Shown piece by piece: positions 48,747-61,296 of a DNA stretch of 64,000 nt (the stretch's first letter is position 1; every line of letters begins with the position of its first letter). Where the stretch lies: contig NZ_MOXD01000013.1 of assembly GCF_001976145.1 (NCBI RefSeq), positions 1 through 64,000 of the forward strand. Reading direction: 5' to 3'. The translations under genes were made by a program, and so were the position numbers. Source of the stretch: Serratia oryzae. Its GTDB lineage: Bacteria > Pseudomonadota > Gammaproteobacteria > Enterobacterales > Enterobacteriaceae. The notes under the pieces are model-generated. The model saw only the letters and a list, made by a program, of their open reading frames with translations, searched no databases and was not told the origin of the DNA.

Positions 48747-48949
48747 ATTTATTTTACATACGCTAACCAGGCCATAACCAGAAAGCGCATTTTCCCTAGA
48801 GAAACCCACTCTCCCAGCGTTAGCCGTAGAGCGAATGAAAGAAAACTACATTAAAAGAATTGATGGTTCGGTGGTATTCCACCTAGTTGAAGTGTAGTAC
48901 AGAAGTGCTGAGGGGAGGTGCGGCAAGTCATGAGAAAAAATGGGCGTTA

Positions 48950-48981
48950 TGTGGGTGGGCCAACACGTTGGCCCACCCACA
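48950..48981 (-). terminator. Terminator of the YiaF-like gene
   Basis: TGTGGGTGGGCCAA / TTGGCCCACCCACA, a perfect 14-pair stem with loop CACG, about 28 bases after the stop of the gene at 49009 in its direction of transcription. The minus strand continues with a T-rich TAACGCCCATTTTTT. Confidence 0.9.
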
Positions 48982-49008
48982 TCTTCAATGCGCAGCGGCA
49001 TTTTCGCC

Positions 49009-49728
49009 CTATTGCATTACCGCCTGCACGGCTTTTTGTGCGTTCAGAAAATCGGGCTGCTTGGCCACCAGGCTCGCCATCATGCTGTTGTACTGCGTCG
49101 CCTGCTGCTGGGTGCGGAACTGCACGCCACCATTGTTGAAACTGACCTGATTACCCTGCGCCTGGAGGAAATCGCCGACCTGCACCAGATCCTGCACAAA
49201 GCTGGTGGTGGTTGGAATGGCTGGCATCAGGGCATTGGCCGGTGCGGTGACAATCTTGTCATAGACCTGGCCGTAAACCGCTTTCAGATCGTCCGGCTGT
49301 TTCAATGCCGCACGCGCGTTATCCGCCTGCGACTTCGCCGACTGGATCTGCTGCCCCAACAGATTCAGCGCCCCTGTCGACTGCTTCAGGGTATCTCGCT
49401 TGATCATGTAATCCTGCGCGGTGTGGATCTGGTTAATCTGATCCAGCACCGGAGTCAGACTCGCTTCAACCGACTTCGACAACTGCTGGGAAAAACCGAC
49501 CAAAATAGCGTAATCACCGGCATAGTTACCGAATTTCTGTTTCTGATCTTCGCTCAACGTCGGGATGCTCACGCCGCTGCGCATAACCGTATTCTGCAAG
49601 TAATCAACGAATGCCTTGCGCTGCTCTGGCTCTTTATCGCCGCAGGCGGTCAGTTGCATAACCACCAACAATGCCAACACCGGTGCCAACCAACGCGCGA
49701 AACCTCTGCTCTGGATCCCTACCGCCAT
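49009..49728 (-). CDS. yiaF: YiaF-like DUF3053 lipoprotein
   Basis: A 239-residue lipoprotein: signal helix (FARWLAPVLALLVVMQ) and lipobox LTAC, acylated cysteine near residue 29, then a helical domain (QRKAFVDYLQNTVMRSG; NYAGDYAILVGFSQQL) like E. coli YiaF. The function is unknown. The ATG at 49728 has AGGAG nine bases upstream; the open frame continues 53 codons upstream without signal-peptide sense. Confidence 0.88.
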   Translation of the reverse strand: MAVGIQSRGFARWLAPVLALLVVMQLTACGDKEPEQRKAFVDYLQNTVMRSGVSIPTLSEDQKQKFGNYAGDYAILVGFSQQLSKSVEASLTPVLDQINQIHTAQDYMIKRDTLKQSTGALNLLGQQIQSAKSQADNARAALKQPDDLKAVYGQVYDKIVTAPANALMPAIPTTTSFVQDLVQVGDFLQAQGNQVSFNNGGVQFRTQQQATQYNSMMASLVAKQPDFLNAQKAVQAVMQ

Positions 49729-49986
49729 GTGACATAACTCCTGTTGATAAACGTACTTTATAGACTCCATACCTGTTACTGCTTTCCCTGCGCCCCACCT
49801 TATCGTCGCTAACCGCAAATTCTTCAGGGGGCTATAAGAATAGATCAACTGAATGCGATGCGATACGCGATTCGGCTTTCTGGGCACATTCAGGCGCTAA
49901 AAGCATCGTTTTAATGGGCAACGGCGGATAAAAGGATGTTGCGATGAAGATGAAACAGGGCCAGATCTCTCCGGCCCTGATAACTG

Positions 49987-51588
49987 CTAAAACACCAGCG
50001 CCTGCCCGTCTTTACGGCTTTCGGTGGCCGCAATATAGAACCCCTGCGGATCGCGGATAATCGCCTGCGCCCCGCCGAAGCTGTAGGTCTGCAGCGGATC
50101 TTCCAGCACCACGTTGTGGCCCATGGCCCGCAGCGCCGCCAGCGTATTACGATCCATCGAAGGCTCGACGATCACCTCACGCCCGGCGACGATCCGCCAG
50201 CGCGGTGCGTCGATCGCCGCCTGCGGGTTCTGCTTATGCAGCATAATACGCAGCGCCATCTGCAAGTGCCCCTGCGCCTGCATCGGCCCGCCCATCACGC
50301 CGAACGACATCAGCGGCTGCCCATGGCCATCCAGGGCGAACGCCGGAATAATGGTATGGAACGGGCGCTTGTTGCCCGCCACCACGTTCGGGTGTTGTTT
50401 ATCCAAGGAAAAACCGGCGCCACGGTTTTGCAGGCTGATACCGGTGCCCGGCACCACCACGCCTGAACCAAAGCCCATATAGTTCGACTGAATAAACGAC
50501 ACCATCATGCCGTTCGCATCGGCGGTAGAAAGATACACCGTGCCGCTCTGCGTCGGCGCGCCGAAGGTAAAGTCACCGGCTTTTTGTGGATCGATCAGCG
50601 CCGCACGCGTTTTCAGGTAGCTGTCGCTCAGCAAACGCTCGGCAGGGAATTCCATGTGTTCTTCGTCGGCCACATAGCGATCCAGATCGGCCAGCGCCAG
50701 CTTCATAGCCTCGATCGACAAATGCAGCCACGCCACAGAATCCGGCTGATAGCGGCCGATATCCCACTGTTCAAGAATACCCAACGCAATCAGCGTAGCG
50801 ATCCCTTGGCCGTTAGGCGGCAACTCATGCACCGAGCCACCGGCAAACGGGCGCGAAATCAGCTCAACCCAATCGGCCCGATGATTTCTCAGATCGTCCA
50901 TACTCAGCGCCGCGTTATGCTCGCGGGCAAACGCCACCATTCTTTCCGCCAATTCGCCACGGTAAAACGCCTCGCCCTGAGTGGCGGCAATTTTTTCCAG
51001 CGAAGTAGCCTGATCCGGGTTACGGAACAGCTCACCGGCGCGCGGTGGCTGGCCGTTAGGCGCAAAGCAGGCGCTAAAACCCGGCTGATCGCGCAGCTTG
51101 CTGTAGCCCCGCTGCCACAGCGCACCGATCAACGGAGAAACCGGGAAACCGTTGCGCGCGTAATCGATGGCAGGCTGCGCCAGCGTGGTGAGCGGCAGAG
51201 TCGCAAAGCGCTCCGCCAACGCCACCCAGGCGGAAACCGCACCCGGCACCGTTACCGCATCCCAACCCAGCTCCGGCATCGCCTGCCGCCCGGCAAAGGT
51301 TTCTGGCGACCAGGCACCCGGCGCACGGCCAGAGGCATTTAACCCATGCAGCTTTTTGCCGTCCCAAACGATGGCAAACGCATCGCTGCCGATACCGCAA
51401 CCGGTAGGTTCCACTACGGTTAAGGCGATGGCGGTGGCGATCGCCGCATCCACCGCATTGCCGCCCTGTTGTAGCATACGCAACCCGGCCTGCGCCGCCA
51501 GCGGCTGCGAGGTGGCTACCGCATTGGCTCCCATCATCGGCACGCGCCAGGATGGGTAACCCTGGCTAAAATCCCATTCTCCACTCAT
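49987..51588 (-). CDS. Gamma-glutamyltransferase family protein
   Basis: About 533 residues, a Ntn-hydrolase precursor of the GGT family. The large-subunit region (GGNAVDAAIATAIALTVVEP; GIGSDAF) is followed by the autoprocessing threonine at about residue 350 (QSGTVYLSTADANG), which becomes the N-terminal nucleophile of the small subunit. No signal peptide is seen, so cytoplasmic, like B. subtilis YwrD. Last gene of an operon with a peptide ABC transporter 15 bases upstream: the likely role is cleavage of imported gamma-glutamyl peptides or glutathione. Confidence 0.88.
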   Translation of the reverse strand: MSGEWDFSQGYPSWRVPMMGANAVATSQPLAAQAGLRMLQQGGNAVDAAIATAIALTVVEPTGCGIGSDAFAIVWDGKKLHGLNASGRAPGAWSPETFAGRQAMPELGWDAVTVPGAVSAWVALAERFATLPLTTLAQPAIDYARNGFPVSPLIGALWQRGYSKLRDQPGFSACFAPNGQPPRAGELFRNPDQATSLEKIAATQGEAFYRGELAERMVAFAREHNAALSMDDLRNHRADWVELISRPFAGGSVHELPPNGQGIATLIALGILEQWDIGRYQPDSVAWLHLSIEAMKLALADLDRYVADEEHMEFPAERLLSDSYLKTRAALIDPQKAGDFTFGAPTQSGTVYLSTADANGMMVSFIQSNYMGFGSGVVVPGTGISLQNRGAGFSLDKQHPNVVAGNKRPFHTIIPAFALDGHGQPLMSFGVMGGPMQAQGHLQMALRIMLHKQNPQAAIDAPRWRIVAGREVIVEPSMDRNTLAALRAMGHNVVLEDPLQTYSFGGAQAIIRDPQGFYIAATESRKDGQALVF

Positions 51589-51603
51589 CACTCTTCCTTT
51601 TTG

Positions 51604-52485
51604 TCAGTCGTTACGCGGATCGAGCGCGTCACGCAGCCCGTCACCCAGCAAATTGAAGCCCTGCACGGTGAGAAAAATGGCGATCCCTGGGAAAATCGAC
51701 ATCCAAGGCGCCTGTTCCAGATAACCCTTTGCCGTATTCAGCATCGCCCCCCACGAAGGATTGGGCGGCTGCTGGCCCAGCCCGAGAAACGACAGGCTGG
51801 CTTCGGTAATAATCGCGGCGGCGATCGCCAGCGTGGCCTGCACCAGAATCGGCGACATCACGTTGGGCAACACATAGCGCAGCACGATCCAGCGGTCCGG
51901 CAGGCCGATGGCGCGTGCGCCGTCGATATACTCCTCATGGCGGATCGCCAACACCTGGCCACGCGTCAGGCGGGCGAAAATCGGCATCGCCGACAGGCCA
52001 ATGGCGATCATTGCATTGCCGAGGCTCGGGCCGAGAAAGGCCCCCAGCGCAATCGCCAGGATCAGGAACGGGCAAGCCAGCAGCGCCTCGATAACGCGTG
52101 AAATCACGCCGTCCCAAATTCCCTGCCAGTAACCGGCAATCAGGCCGAGCGGCACGCCAATCACGATGGCAATCAGCACCGAAATACAGCCCGCCAGCAG
52201 CGAAGTGCGCGCCCCCCAGATAAGACGAGATAAGATATCCCGCCCCAGTTCGTCGGTGCCGAGCCAGTACAGCTCCGACGGTGGCTTACGCACCGCCAGG
52301 AAGTTGGCTTTCACCGGATCGAACGGGGCCAGCCAGGGTGCCAGCAGCGCCAGCGCCACAAACAGCAGCACGATCGCCGCCCCTATCATCGCGCTTTTAT
52401 TGGCGAGAAACTTTTTCAGCACCCGATTTTTCGGCGCGCGCAGCGGCGCGGCCGTGACCGCACCAGAAACCAAAACTTCACTCAT
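51604..52485 (-). CDS. Peptide ABC transporter permease (DppC-like)
   Basis: A 293-residue inner-membrane permease with about six helices. The cytoplasmic loop HEEYIDGARAIGLPDRWIV is the EAA motif that contacts the ATPases. The N-terminal segment with VKANFLAVRKPPSELYWLGTD is typical of DppC/GsiD-type proteins. Starts two bases after the DppB-like gene. Confidence 0.93.
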   Translation of the reverse strand: MSEVLVSGAVTAAPLRAPKNRVLKKFLANKSAMIGAAIVLLFVALALLAPWLAPFDPVKANFLAVRKPPSELYWLGTDELGRDILSRLIWGARTSLLAGCISVLIAIVIGVPLGLIAGYWQGIWDGVISRVIEALLACPFLILAIALGAFLGPSLGNAMIAIGLSAMPIFARLTRGQVLAIRHEEYIDGARAIGLPDRWIVLRYVLPNVMSPILVQATLAIAAAIITEASLSFLGLGQQPPNPSWGAMLNTAKGYLEQAPWMSIFPGIAIFLTVQGFNLLGDGLRDALDPRND

Positions 52486-52487
52486 GG

Positions 52488-53429
52488 TCAGCCTCGCATT
52501 TTCGGGTTAATCAGCACGTAGAGCACGTCCGCCAACAGGTTCAGCAGCAGGAAACCGATCGCCACCACCAGCACCACGCCCTGCACCACCGCGTAATCAC
52601 GGTTAAACACCGAATCGACAATCATCTTGCCAAAGCCGGGCAGCGTGAATACCTGTTCGGTCAGCACCGCGCCCCCCAGCAGTTCGCCAAACAGCAGCGT
52701 GGTCAGGGTGACGATCGGCACCAGCGCGTTGCGAAAGGCGTGTTTGAGGATCACCCGCAGCGGCAGCAGCCCTTTAGCCCGCGCGGTGCGGATATAGTCG
52801 GCCTTCAGGACGGTAATCATCGAAGCGCGGGTATGGCGCATCAGCGTGGCTGCCAGACCGGTGCCCAGCACCAGCGCAGGCAGCAGCAGAGTTTTGAGAT
52901 TCTGCGGAATGCTCTCACTGAGCGGCACATAGCCCGAGGCGGGCAGCCACTGTAAATGCACCGAGAACAGCAAGATCATTAAAATCCCCAGCCAGAAATG
53001 CGGCACCGAAATCCCCGAAAGCGCCACAAAGTTGGTGGTGTGATCGACCCAACTGTCTTTACGCACTGCCGCAATAATCCCCATGCCGATCCCCACCAGC
53101 AGCGCCACAATCATCGCCAGCAGCGACAGCTCCAGCGTGACCGGCAGTTTGCTGATAATCAGCTGCGTGACCGGCTCTTTGGTACGCAGCGAAATGCCTA
53201 AATCACCGCGCAGCGCGTTGCCTACCCAGTAAAAATACTGTGCCGGGATCGGATCGTTGAGGTGATATTCCTCGCGCAGCTGCGCGATCACCTCCGGATC
53301 GCGCTCTTCGCCCGCCATGGCTAACACCGGGTCACCGGGCAGCAGCTTTTGCAGCGAGAACACCATAATGCTCACCAGCAGCAGCGTGGGGATGGCCAGC
53401 AGCAGGCGTTTGCAGATCAATTCAACCAT
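52488..53429 (-). CDS. Peptide ABC transporter permease (DppB-like)
   Basis: A 313-residue permease. The N-terminal helix KRLLLAIPTLLLVSIMVF, the family motif LPGDPVLA, and the EAA loop KADYIRTARAKGL identify DppB/GsiC-type proteins. It pairs with the next gene to form the channel, and follows the binding protein by 20 bases. Confidence 0.93.
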   Translation of the reverse strand: MVELICKRLLLAIPTLLLVSIMVFSLQKLLPGDPVLAMAGEERDPEVIAQLREEYHLNDPIPAQYFYWVGNALRGDLGISLRTKEPVTQLIISKLPVTLELSLLAMIVALLVGIGMGIIAAVRKDSWVDHTTNFVALSGISVPHFWLGILMILLFSVHLQWLPASGYVPLSESIPQNLKTLLLPALVLGTGLAATLMRHTRASMITVLKADYIRTARAKGLLPLRVILKHAFRNALVPIVTLTTLLFGELLGGAVLTEQVFTLPGFGKMIVDSVFNRDYAVVQGVVLVVAIGFLLLNLLADVLYVLINPKMRG

Positions 53430-53449
53430 CAGTGCTTCTCCGCTGGCCT

Positions 53450-54967
53450 TCAGAGCGCCATTTTCACGTCGGCAAGGCGCACCAGGCCGTCCGGCCAGGC
53501 CTTAAAACCTTCCAGCTTTTTATTCAGGCCAAAGATGCGCGGCTCAAAATAGAGGTAGGCAATCGGCATATCGATGTTCAACTGCTTCACCACTTTGTCA
53601 TACAGCGCCTGGCGCGCCGCCGGATCGTTGGTCTGGCGCGCCTGCGTCAGCCATTCATCGACCTGCGGATTGCTGTAGCCACCGTCGTTAAGCGTGCCTT
53701 TGCTGTGAACAAACGAGAAAATGCTGCCATCGGGATCCGGCCGCCCTGACCAGCCTGACAGGCTGAGCTGGTATTCGCCGCGCTGTTGACGATCGAGCAA
53801 GGTAGCGAACTCATTCATCTGCAGGTTGAGGTTAAAACCGGCCTCGCCCACCATCGCCTGAAGCACCTGGCCCACCTGCTGTGAAGCCGGGTTATTGGTT
53901 ACCAGCAGCGTCACGTCAAGCGGCGTCTTTACTCCCGCCGCCGCCAGCAAGGCTTTGGCCTTCTCGACATCACGTGGCGCAATCGGCATGTTGACGTGGT
54001 AAGGGCTAACGGTGGAAATCCCCTGATTGGCCGGGGTAAACAGCCCTTCAAACGCCACCTGATTCAGCGCATCGCGATCGATCGCCAGCGAGAAGGCTTC
54101 ACGCACCCGCGCATCTTTGGCGAACAGGTTGTTAGGGTCGACCTTACCGTTGGCAATGTTAAAGGTAATGCCCTGATAGCCCAGGCCGATCACCTTGGCC
54201 AGGCTCAGTTTGGGATCGGCTTCCACGGTTTTCACATCGCTGGCGGCAATCCCTTCCGTCAGTTCGAGATCGCCAGAGCGCAGGTTAGCCAAACGCACCG
54301 AGGCGTCGGGGATGGGCAGGAACACCACCTTATCGAAGTGGTAGGCAGACTTGTTCCAGTAGTTTTCGAAGCGCTTAAGCACGATGCGATCCTGCTGCAC
54401 GCGGCTGTCAAACTGGTACGGGCCGGAACACACCGGGTGGGCAGTGAAATCCGCTTTGGCAGCGGCTTTCGGTGCCAACATCGCTCCAGCACGATCGGTA
54501 AATTGGCTGAGCAGCGCCGCGTCGGCGGTTTTCAGGTGCAACACCACCTGATAAGGCCCGGTCACCTCGATGGACTCAATGGAAGAGATTTCGCTTTTGC
54601 GCAGCGATCCCGGCAGGGTTAATGCCCTTTCGAGATTGAATTTCACCGCCTGGGCGTCGAATTTTTCCCCATCGTGGAAAGTGACCCCTTGGCGCAGATT
54701 CATGGTGAGGGTCTTGCCCTCATCGCTCCATGCCCAGTCGGTGGCCAACCCCGGCACAATCTTCAGGTTTTCATCAATATCCACCAGCCGATCGCACATC
54801 GCCGCAAATACGAAGCGGCCATAGTAGGTGCGCGCCAGGTGCGGATCCAGCATGTCTGGATCGGCCCCTAAGCCAATACGTATCGTGCTTTCTGCCTGTG
54901 CCTGAACGCAGGCTCCTGTCAGCAGCAGGCCACCGAGCGCACTCAATACAATATGACGTCCTTTCAT
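53450..54967 (-). CDS. Peptide-binding periplasmic protein (SBP family 5)
   Basis: 505 residues with a Sec signal peptide (MKGRHIVLSALGGLLLTGAC ... QAQAES), followed by an extracellular solute-binding protein family 5 domain (RIGLGADPDMLDPHLARTYY; TMNLRQGVTFHDGEKFDA; VREAFSLAIDRDALNQV). Such proteins bind peptides, glutathione, nickel or opines; the GGT in the operon suggests gamma-glutamyl peptides. The ATG at 54967 fits the signal peptide; the open frame upstream (to 55066) overlaps the preceding gene and is ignored. Confidence 0.92.
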   Translation of the reverse strand: MKGRHIVLSALGGLLLTGACVQAQAESTIRIGLGADPDMLDPHLARTYYGRFVFAAMCDRLVDIDENLKIVPGLATDWAWSDEGKTLTMNLRQGVTFHDGEKFDAQAVKFNLERALTLPGSLRKSEISSIESIEVTGPYQVVLHLKTADAALLSQFTDRAGAMLAPKAAAKADFTAHPVCSGPYQFDSRVQQDRIVLKRFENYWNKSAYHFDKVVFLPIPDASVRLANLRSGDLELTEGIAASDVKTVEADPKLSLAKVIGLGYQGITFNIANGKVDPNNLFAKDARVREAFSLAIDRDALNQVAFEGLFTPANQGISTVSPYHVNMPIAPRDVEKAKALLAAAGVKTPLDVTLLVTNNPASQQVGQVLQAMVGEAGFNLNLQMNEFATLLDRQQRGEYQLSLSGWSGRPDPDGSIFSFVHSKGTLNDGGYSNPQVDEWLTQARQTNDPAARQALYDKVVKQLNIDMPIAYLYFEPRIFGLNKKLEGFKAWPDGLVRLADVKMAL

Positions 54968-54971
54968 CGCT

Positions 54972-57054
<2,083 letters not shown>

Positions 57055-57058
<4 letters not shown>

Positions 57059-57774
57059 GGCAGCTCCTCGTCACCCACGTTGATCGCTTCAAGCAGCGCC
57101 TGCTGCAGCGCCAACAGGTGCTCACGCATCGCCTGCGCGGCCTCCACCGGCTGGCGCGCCGCAATGTGCTGAACCAAGCGAACGTGGTGATGGTCATAAT
57201 TTTCCAGCCGCGCTGGCGTGCGCGCCTGCACGCGCAGATGCTGCCAGGCGGGTTCACGACGCACGGCGTCAATAGCATCAAACAGGCTGAGCATCAGGCG
57301 GTTGCCTGCGGCTTCGGCAATGGCGCGGTGAAAGGCGCTGTCCCACAGCTCATGTTGATCGCTATCGTTCAGCGTGATGTTATGCATACGCTCTAACAAG
57401 CGCTGCATCAGGGCGATCTGCTCTTTGCTGGCGCGCAGTGCCGCTAAACGCGCCAAACCTGGCTCCAGTTGGATCCTCGCTTCCATCACCTCCAGCAGGT
57501 TGGACTGCTGCGGCAAATCCTGTAATTGCAGCGGCTGCACCGGCGCTGCCGGGCCGACAAAGGTTCCCTTACCCTGCTTGCGCCAGATCCGCCCTTCCTC
57601 TTCCAGCACGTTCAACGCCCGGCGGATCTCACGCCGCCCCACGGCAAAACGCTCCGCCAGCTCGCGTTCGGTGGGCAGGGCCAGATCGGGCTGAATGTCG
57701 TCTTGCTGCAGCAATTGACGAAGTTTTTCCAATGCGGAACTGGAGTTTGCGGTATGGCCAGCCATCTCATCCAT
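57055..57774 (-). CDS. GntR/FadR-type regulator with FCD domain
   Basis: 239 residues. Winged-helix N-terminus (LPTERELAERFAVGRREIRRAL; GKGTFVG) and an all-helical FCD effector domain (EARIQLEPGLARLAALRA; FHRAIAEAAGN; HHHVRLVQHIAARQP) with metal-binding Asp and His residues. First gene of the ABC/GGT operon, so probably its own regulator; palindromic sites upstream (57905-57924 and ATTGGTTC at 57777) are candidate operators. Confidence 0.92.
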
Positions 57775-57904
57775 TTATTGGTTCGCCTATAAATCAATCA
57801 AAAAAAGAGATTAAAAAAGATTTTTGTTACATATAAGTTAAAATTAAGTTATCACACGGCTATTAATCGCACAACATGCGTTATTAATACATAAGCAAGA
57901 AAAG

Positions 57905-57924
57905 AACCAATTTTTATTGGTTCA
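57905..57924. promoter_or_regulatory. Palindrome upstream of the GntR regulator
   Basis: GAACCAAT TTTT ATTGGTTC, a perfect inverted repeat. The half site ATTGGTTC recurs at 57777-57784, next to the start codon. Candidate operator for the GntR regulator. The rest of 57785-58100 is A+T rich with no gene. Confidence 0.65.
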
Positions 57925-58104
57925 AGATGGAAAGCGTAGATTTCCAGTTAATGCATTGAATTAAATGATAATTATATTCAGGAGTAAGCAGGACAAAGAG
58001 AGAGGCTCTTGAGGCAAAGCGGCCAGCAGCGCACCAATCAAGGGCATGGATGCTGCATTAACGTGCACGGCTGCTCTGTTTTCTGGCATGAGAAATAGAT
58101 GTAA

Positions 58105-58128
58105 CAACGGCGCCATAAGGCGCCGTTG
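58105..58128 (-). terminator. Stem-loop downstream of glyS
   Basis: CAACGGCGCC / GGCGCCGTTG around ATAA, a perfect ten-pair stem 49 bases after the glyS stop. The T tract is weak in both directions. Confidence 0.75.
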
Positions 58129-58176
58129 GTTCATTTAAACAATACGTTATACCCGTCGTACTTCAATTTAGGGTAA

Positions 58177-60246
58177 TTACTGCAGCACCGAAATATCCGC
58201 TACCTGCAGGAACAGCTCGCGCAGCTTGCTCAGCAGCGTCAGGCGGTTCACGCGCACCGCATCATCTTCTGCCATCACCATCACGCCATCAAAGAAGGCA
58301 TCGACGGTTTCGCGCAACGCAGCCAGTTCCACCAACGCTTCCTGATAACGGCCTGCGGCGAAGTCTGGTTGCAGCTTGTCGCGCAGCACCACCAGGTGAG
58401 TCGCCAGCTTGAGTTCGGCCGGTTCTTTCAGCACCGAAGCACGCACCTGATCCAGCAGAGTATCGGTGGATTTCGCCAGAATATTAGAGACACGCTTGTT
58501 GGCCGCCGCCAGTGCCGCCGCCTCTTCCAAGGTGCGGAAGTGGGTGACCGCCTTCACGCGCGCGTCAAAATCCGCCGGTTTGGTTGGGCGACGCGCCAAT
58601 ACCGCCTGAATGGTGTCTACCGCGTGGCCTTCTTCCTGATACCAGGCGCGGAAACGGCCCAGCATAAAGTCGACAACCTCGTCCACCGCCTTGGCGTTAG
58701 TCAGCTTGCTGCCGTACAGGCGCACGGCCTCTTCGGTCAGGGTTTGCAGATCCAGCGGCAGGTTTTTCTCAACGATGATACGCAACACGCCCAGCGCGGC
58801 ACGGCGCAGAGCAAACGGGTCTTTATCGCCTTTCGGATGTTGCCCGATGCCGAAGATACCGGCCAGGGTGTCCATCTTGTCGGCAATCGCCAAGGAACAG
58901 GCCACCAGCGACTGCGGCAGTTCGTCACCGGCAAAGCGCGGCTGATACTGTTCGTTCAGCGCAACGGCAACGTCTTCTGCTTCACCGTCGTGGCGCGCGT
59001 AGTGCATGCCCATCACGCCCTGAGTGTCGGTGAATTCGAACACCATGTTGGTCATCAGATCGCACTTCGACAGCAGCCCGGCGCGCGTGGCATGGTTGAC
59101 GTCCGCGCCAATCTGCCCGGCAATCCAGCCAGCCAGCGCCTGAATGCGGTCGGTTTTGTCGCGCAGGGTACCCAACTGCTGTTGGAACAGCACGGTTTCC
59201 AGACGCGGCAGGTGGTCTTCCAGGCGTTTTTTGCGATCGGTATTGAAGAAGAACTCGGCATCGGCCAAGCGCGGGCGCACCACCTTCTCGTTACCGGAGA
59301 TGATTTGCTGCGGATCTTTCGATTCGATGTTAGCCACGAAGATAAAGTTCGGCAGCAGCTTGCCCGCAGCGTCGTACACTGGGAAATACTTCTGGTCGCC
59401 CTTCATGGTGTACACCAGCGCTTCTGCCGGTACCGCCAGGAATTTTTCTTCGAACTTGGCGGTCAGCACCACTGGCCATTCCACCAGCGAGGCCACTTCT
59501 TCCAGCAGGCTTTCGCTCAGATCGGCTTTGCCGCCGATCTTCTGTGCTGCCAGTTCGGCGTCACGCTTGATCAGCGCTTTACGAACTTCGTAATCGGCAA
59601 TCACTTTACCGCGCTCTTGCAGGATCTGCGGGTATTGATCGGCGTTGTCGATGGTGAACTCCGGCTCACCCATAAAGCGGTGGCCGCGCAGCGTGCGCGC
59701 AGAATCAATGCCCAGCACGGTGCCAGGGATCAGCTCCGCCCCCAGCAGCAGGGTGACCGTGTGCACCGGGCGCACGAACTGGGTGTCTTTATCGCCCCAG
59801 CGCATCAGTTTCGGGATCGGCAATTTGGCCAGCGCGGTGCTCACCATGCCTGCCAGCAGTTGCTGCGCAGACTGGCCCGGCACATGAGCGCGATACAGCA
59901 GCCATTCGCCTTTGTCGGTTACCAGGCGCTCGGCCTGATCGACGGTGATCCCGCAACCGCGCGCCCAGCCTTCGGCCGCTTTGCTCGGTTGGCCGCTGGC
60001 GTCGAAGGCCTGAGCGATCGCCGGGCCACGTTTTTCAACTTCGCGATCGGCCTGCGCAGCGCTCAGGTTGGCTACTTTCAGCGCCAGGCGGCGCGGCGCA
60101 GCGAACCAGCTCACGGCACCGTGTTCGAGGCCGGCGTTATCCAGCTCGGCGGTAAAATTGGCGGCAAACGCTTCTGCCAGTGAACGAAGAGCCTTCGGCG
60201 GCAGCTCTTCCGTGCCGATTTCCACCAGGAAAGTCTGTTGAGTCAT
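58177..60246 (-). CDS. glyS: Glycyl-tRNA synthetase beta subunit
   Basis: 689 residues, the same as E. coli GlyS. It forms the alpha2-beta2 bacterial glycyl-tRNA synthetase with GlyQ and recognises tRNA(Gly). Starts [20 protein letters not shown]; the C-terminal anticodon-binding region ([19 protein letters not shown]) is intact. It begins 11 bases after glyQ. Confidence 0.98.
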   Translation of the reverse strand: MTQQTFLVEIGTEELPPKALRSLAEAFAANFTAELDNAGLEHGAVSWFAAPRRLALKVANLSAAQADREVEKRGPAIAQAFDASGQPSKAAEGWARGCGITVDQAERLVTDKGEWLLYRAHVPGQSAQQLLAGMVSTALAKLPIPKLMRWGDKDTQFVRPVHTVTLLLGAELIPGTVLGIDSARTLRGHRFMGEPEFTIDNADQYPQILQERGKVIADYEVRKALIKRDAELAAQKIGGKADLSESLLEEVASLVEWPVVLTAKFEEKFLAVPAEALVYTMKGDQKYFPVYDAAGKLLPNFIFVANIESKDPQQIISGNEKVVRPRLADAEFFFNTDRKKRLEDHLPRLETVLFQQQLGTLRDKTDRIQALAGWIAGQIGADVNHATRAGLLSKCDLMTNMVFEFTDTQGVMGMHYARHDGEAEDVAVALNEQYQPRFAGDELPQSLVACSLAIADKMDTLAGIFGIGQHPKGDKDPFALRRAALGVLRIIVEKNLPLDLQTLTEEAVRLYGSKLTNAKAVDEVVDFMLGRFRAWYQEEGHAVDTIQAVLARRPTKPADFDARVKAVTHFRTLEEAAALAAANKRVSNILAKSTDTLLDQVRASVLKEPAELKLATHLVVLRDKLQPDFAAGRYQEALVELAALRETVDAFFDGVMVMAEDDAVRVNRLTLLSKLRELFLQVADISVLQ

Positions 60247-60257
60247 GGCTGCCTCTG

Positions 60258-61166
60258 TTATTTCTTATGACACATTGGGAAGCCCAGCGCTTCACGGGAA
60301 GCGTAGTAGGCCTCGGCAACGGCTTTAGTCAGCGTGCGGATACGCAGAATATAGCGCTGGCGCTCGGTCACCGAGATCGCCTTGCGTGCATCCAGCAGGT
60401 TGAAGGTGTGGGCAGCCTTCAGGATACGTTCGTAAGCTGGCAGCGGCAGGGGTTTCTCCAGCGCCAGCAGGGTTTGCGCTTCCTTTTCGTACTGCTCAAA
60501 GCAGGTGAACAGGAAATCGACATCGGCGTATTCGAAGTTATAGGTGGACTGCTCTACTTCGTTCTGGTGGAACACATCGCCGTAGGTGGTGATGCCCAAT
60601 GGGCCATTGCTCCACACCAGATCGTAAACGCTGTCCACACCCTGGATATACATCGCCAGGCGTTCCAGGCCGTAGGTGATCTCGCCGGTTACCGGTTTGC
60701 ACTCCAGGCCGCCGACCTGCTGGAAGTAGGTGAACTGCGTCACTTCCATGCCGTTCAGCCACACTTCCCAGCCCAGGCCCCAGGCGCCGAGCGTCGGGTT
60801 TTCCCAGTTGTCTTCTACGAAGCGGATATCGTGAATGGTCGGGTCCAGCCCCAGCTCTTTCAGCGAGCCTAGGTACAGTTCCTGAATGTTTTCCGGCGAT
60901 GGCTTAATCACCACCTGGAATTGGTAATAGTGTTGCAGGCGGTTCGGGTTTTCCCCGTAGCGGCCGTCGGTCGGGCGGCGTGATGGCTGCACGTAGGCGG
61001 CAGCCATCGGCTCCGGCCCCAGTGCGCGCAGGCACGTCATCGGGTGAGAGGTTCCCGCGCCGACTTCCATGTCCAATGGTTGAACGATGGTGCAGCCTTG
61101 GCGCGCCCAATAGTCCTGCAGTGTCAGGATCAGGCCCTGAAAGGTCTTGGTATCAAACTTTTGCAT
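60258..61166 (-). CDS. glyQ: Glycyl-tRNA synthetase alpha subunit
   Basis: A 302-residue catalytic subunit of the heterotetrameric glycyl-tRNA synthetase (class II fold). The N-terminus [20 protein letters not shown] and the motifs [13 protein letters not shown] and [16 protein letters not shown] match the family. First gene of glyQS; the 130-base upstream region shows no T-box or other leader I can recognise. Confidence 0.98.
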   Translation of the reverse strand: MQKFDTKTFQGLILTLQDYWARQGCTIVQPLDMEVGAGTSHPMTCLRALGPEPMAAAYVQPSRRPTDGRYGENPNRLQHYYQFQVVIKPSPENIQELYLGSLKELGLDPTIHDIRFVEDNWENPTLGAWGLGWEVWLNGMEVTQFTYFQQVGGLECKPVTGEITYGLERLAMYIQGVDSVYDLVWSNGPLGITTYGDVFHQNEVEQSTYNFEYADVDFLFTCFEQYEKEAQTLLALEKPLPLPAYERILKAAHTFNLLDARKAISVTERQRYILRIRTLTKAVAEAYYASREALGFPMCHKK

Positions 61167-61296
61167 GTTGAATTCGCACGCGATACAAGTGGATTTAGAT
61201 GGAATGCGTCAGTATACCCGTTGACCGTAAGATATACAGCCCGAATCCCGCAACAAGTGTGAATCATTGATCTGGCGGCGGCAGGATCAGGCCACT

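Noticed and set aside
58369-60183. Long plus-strand frame opposite glyS
   Set aside because: It is a mirror frame in GC-rich coding sequence; glyS is certain, and the product is rich in Arg, Gln and His as such mirror frames usually are.
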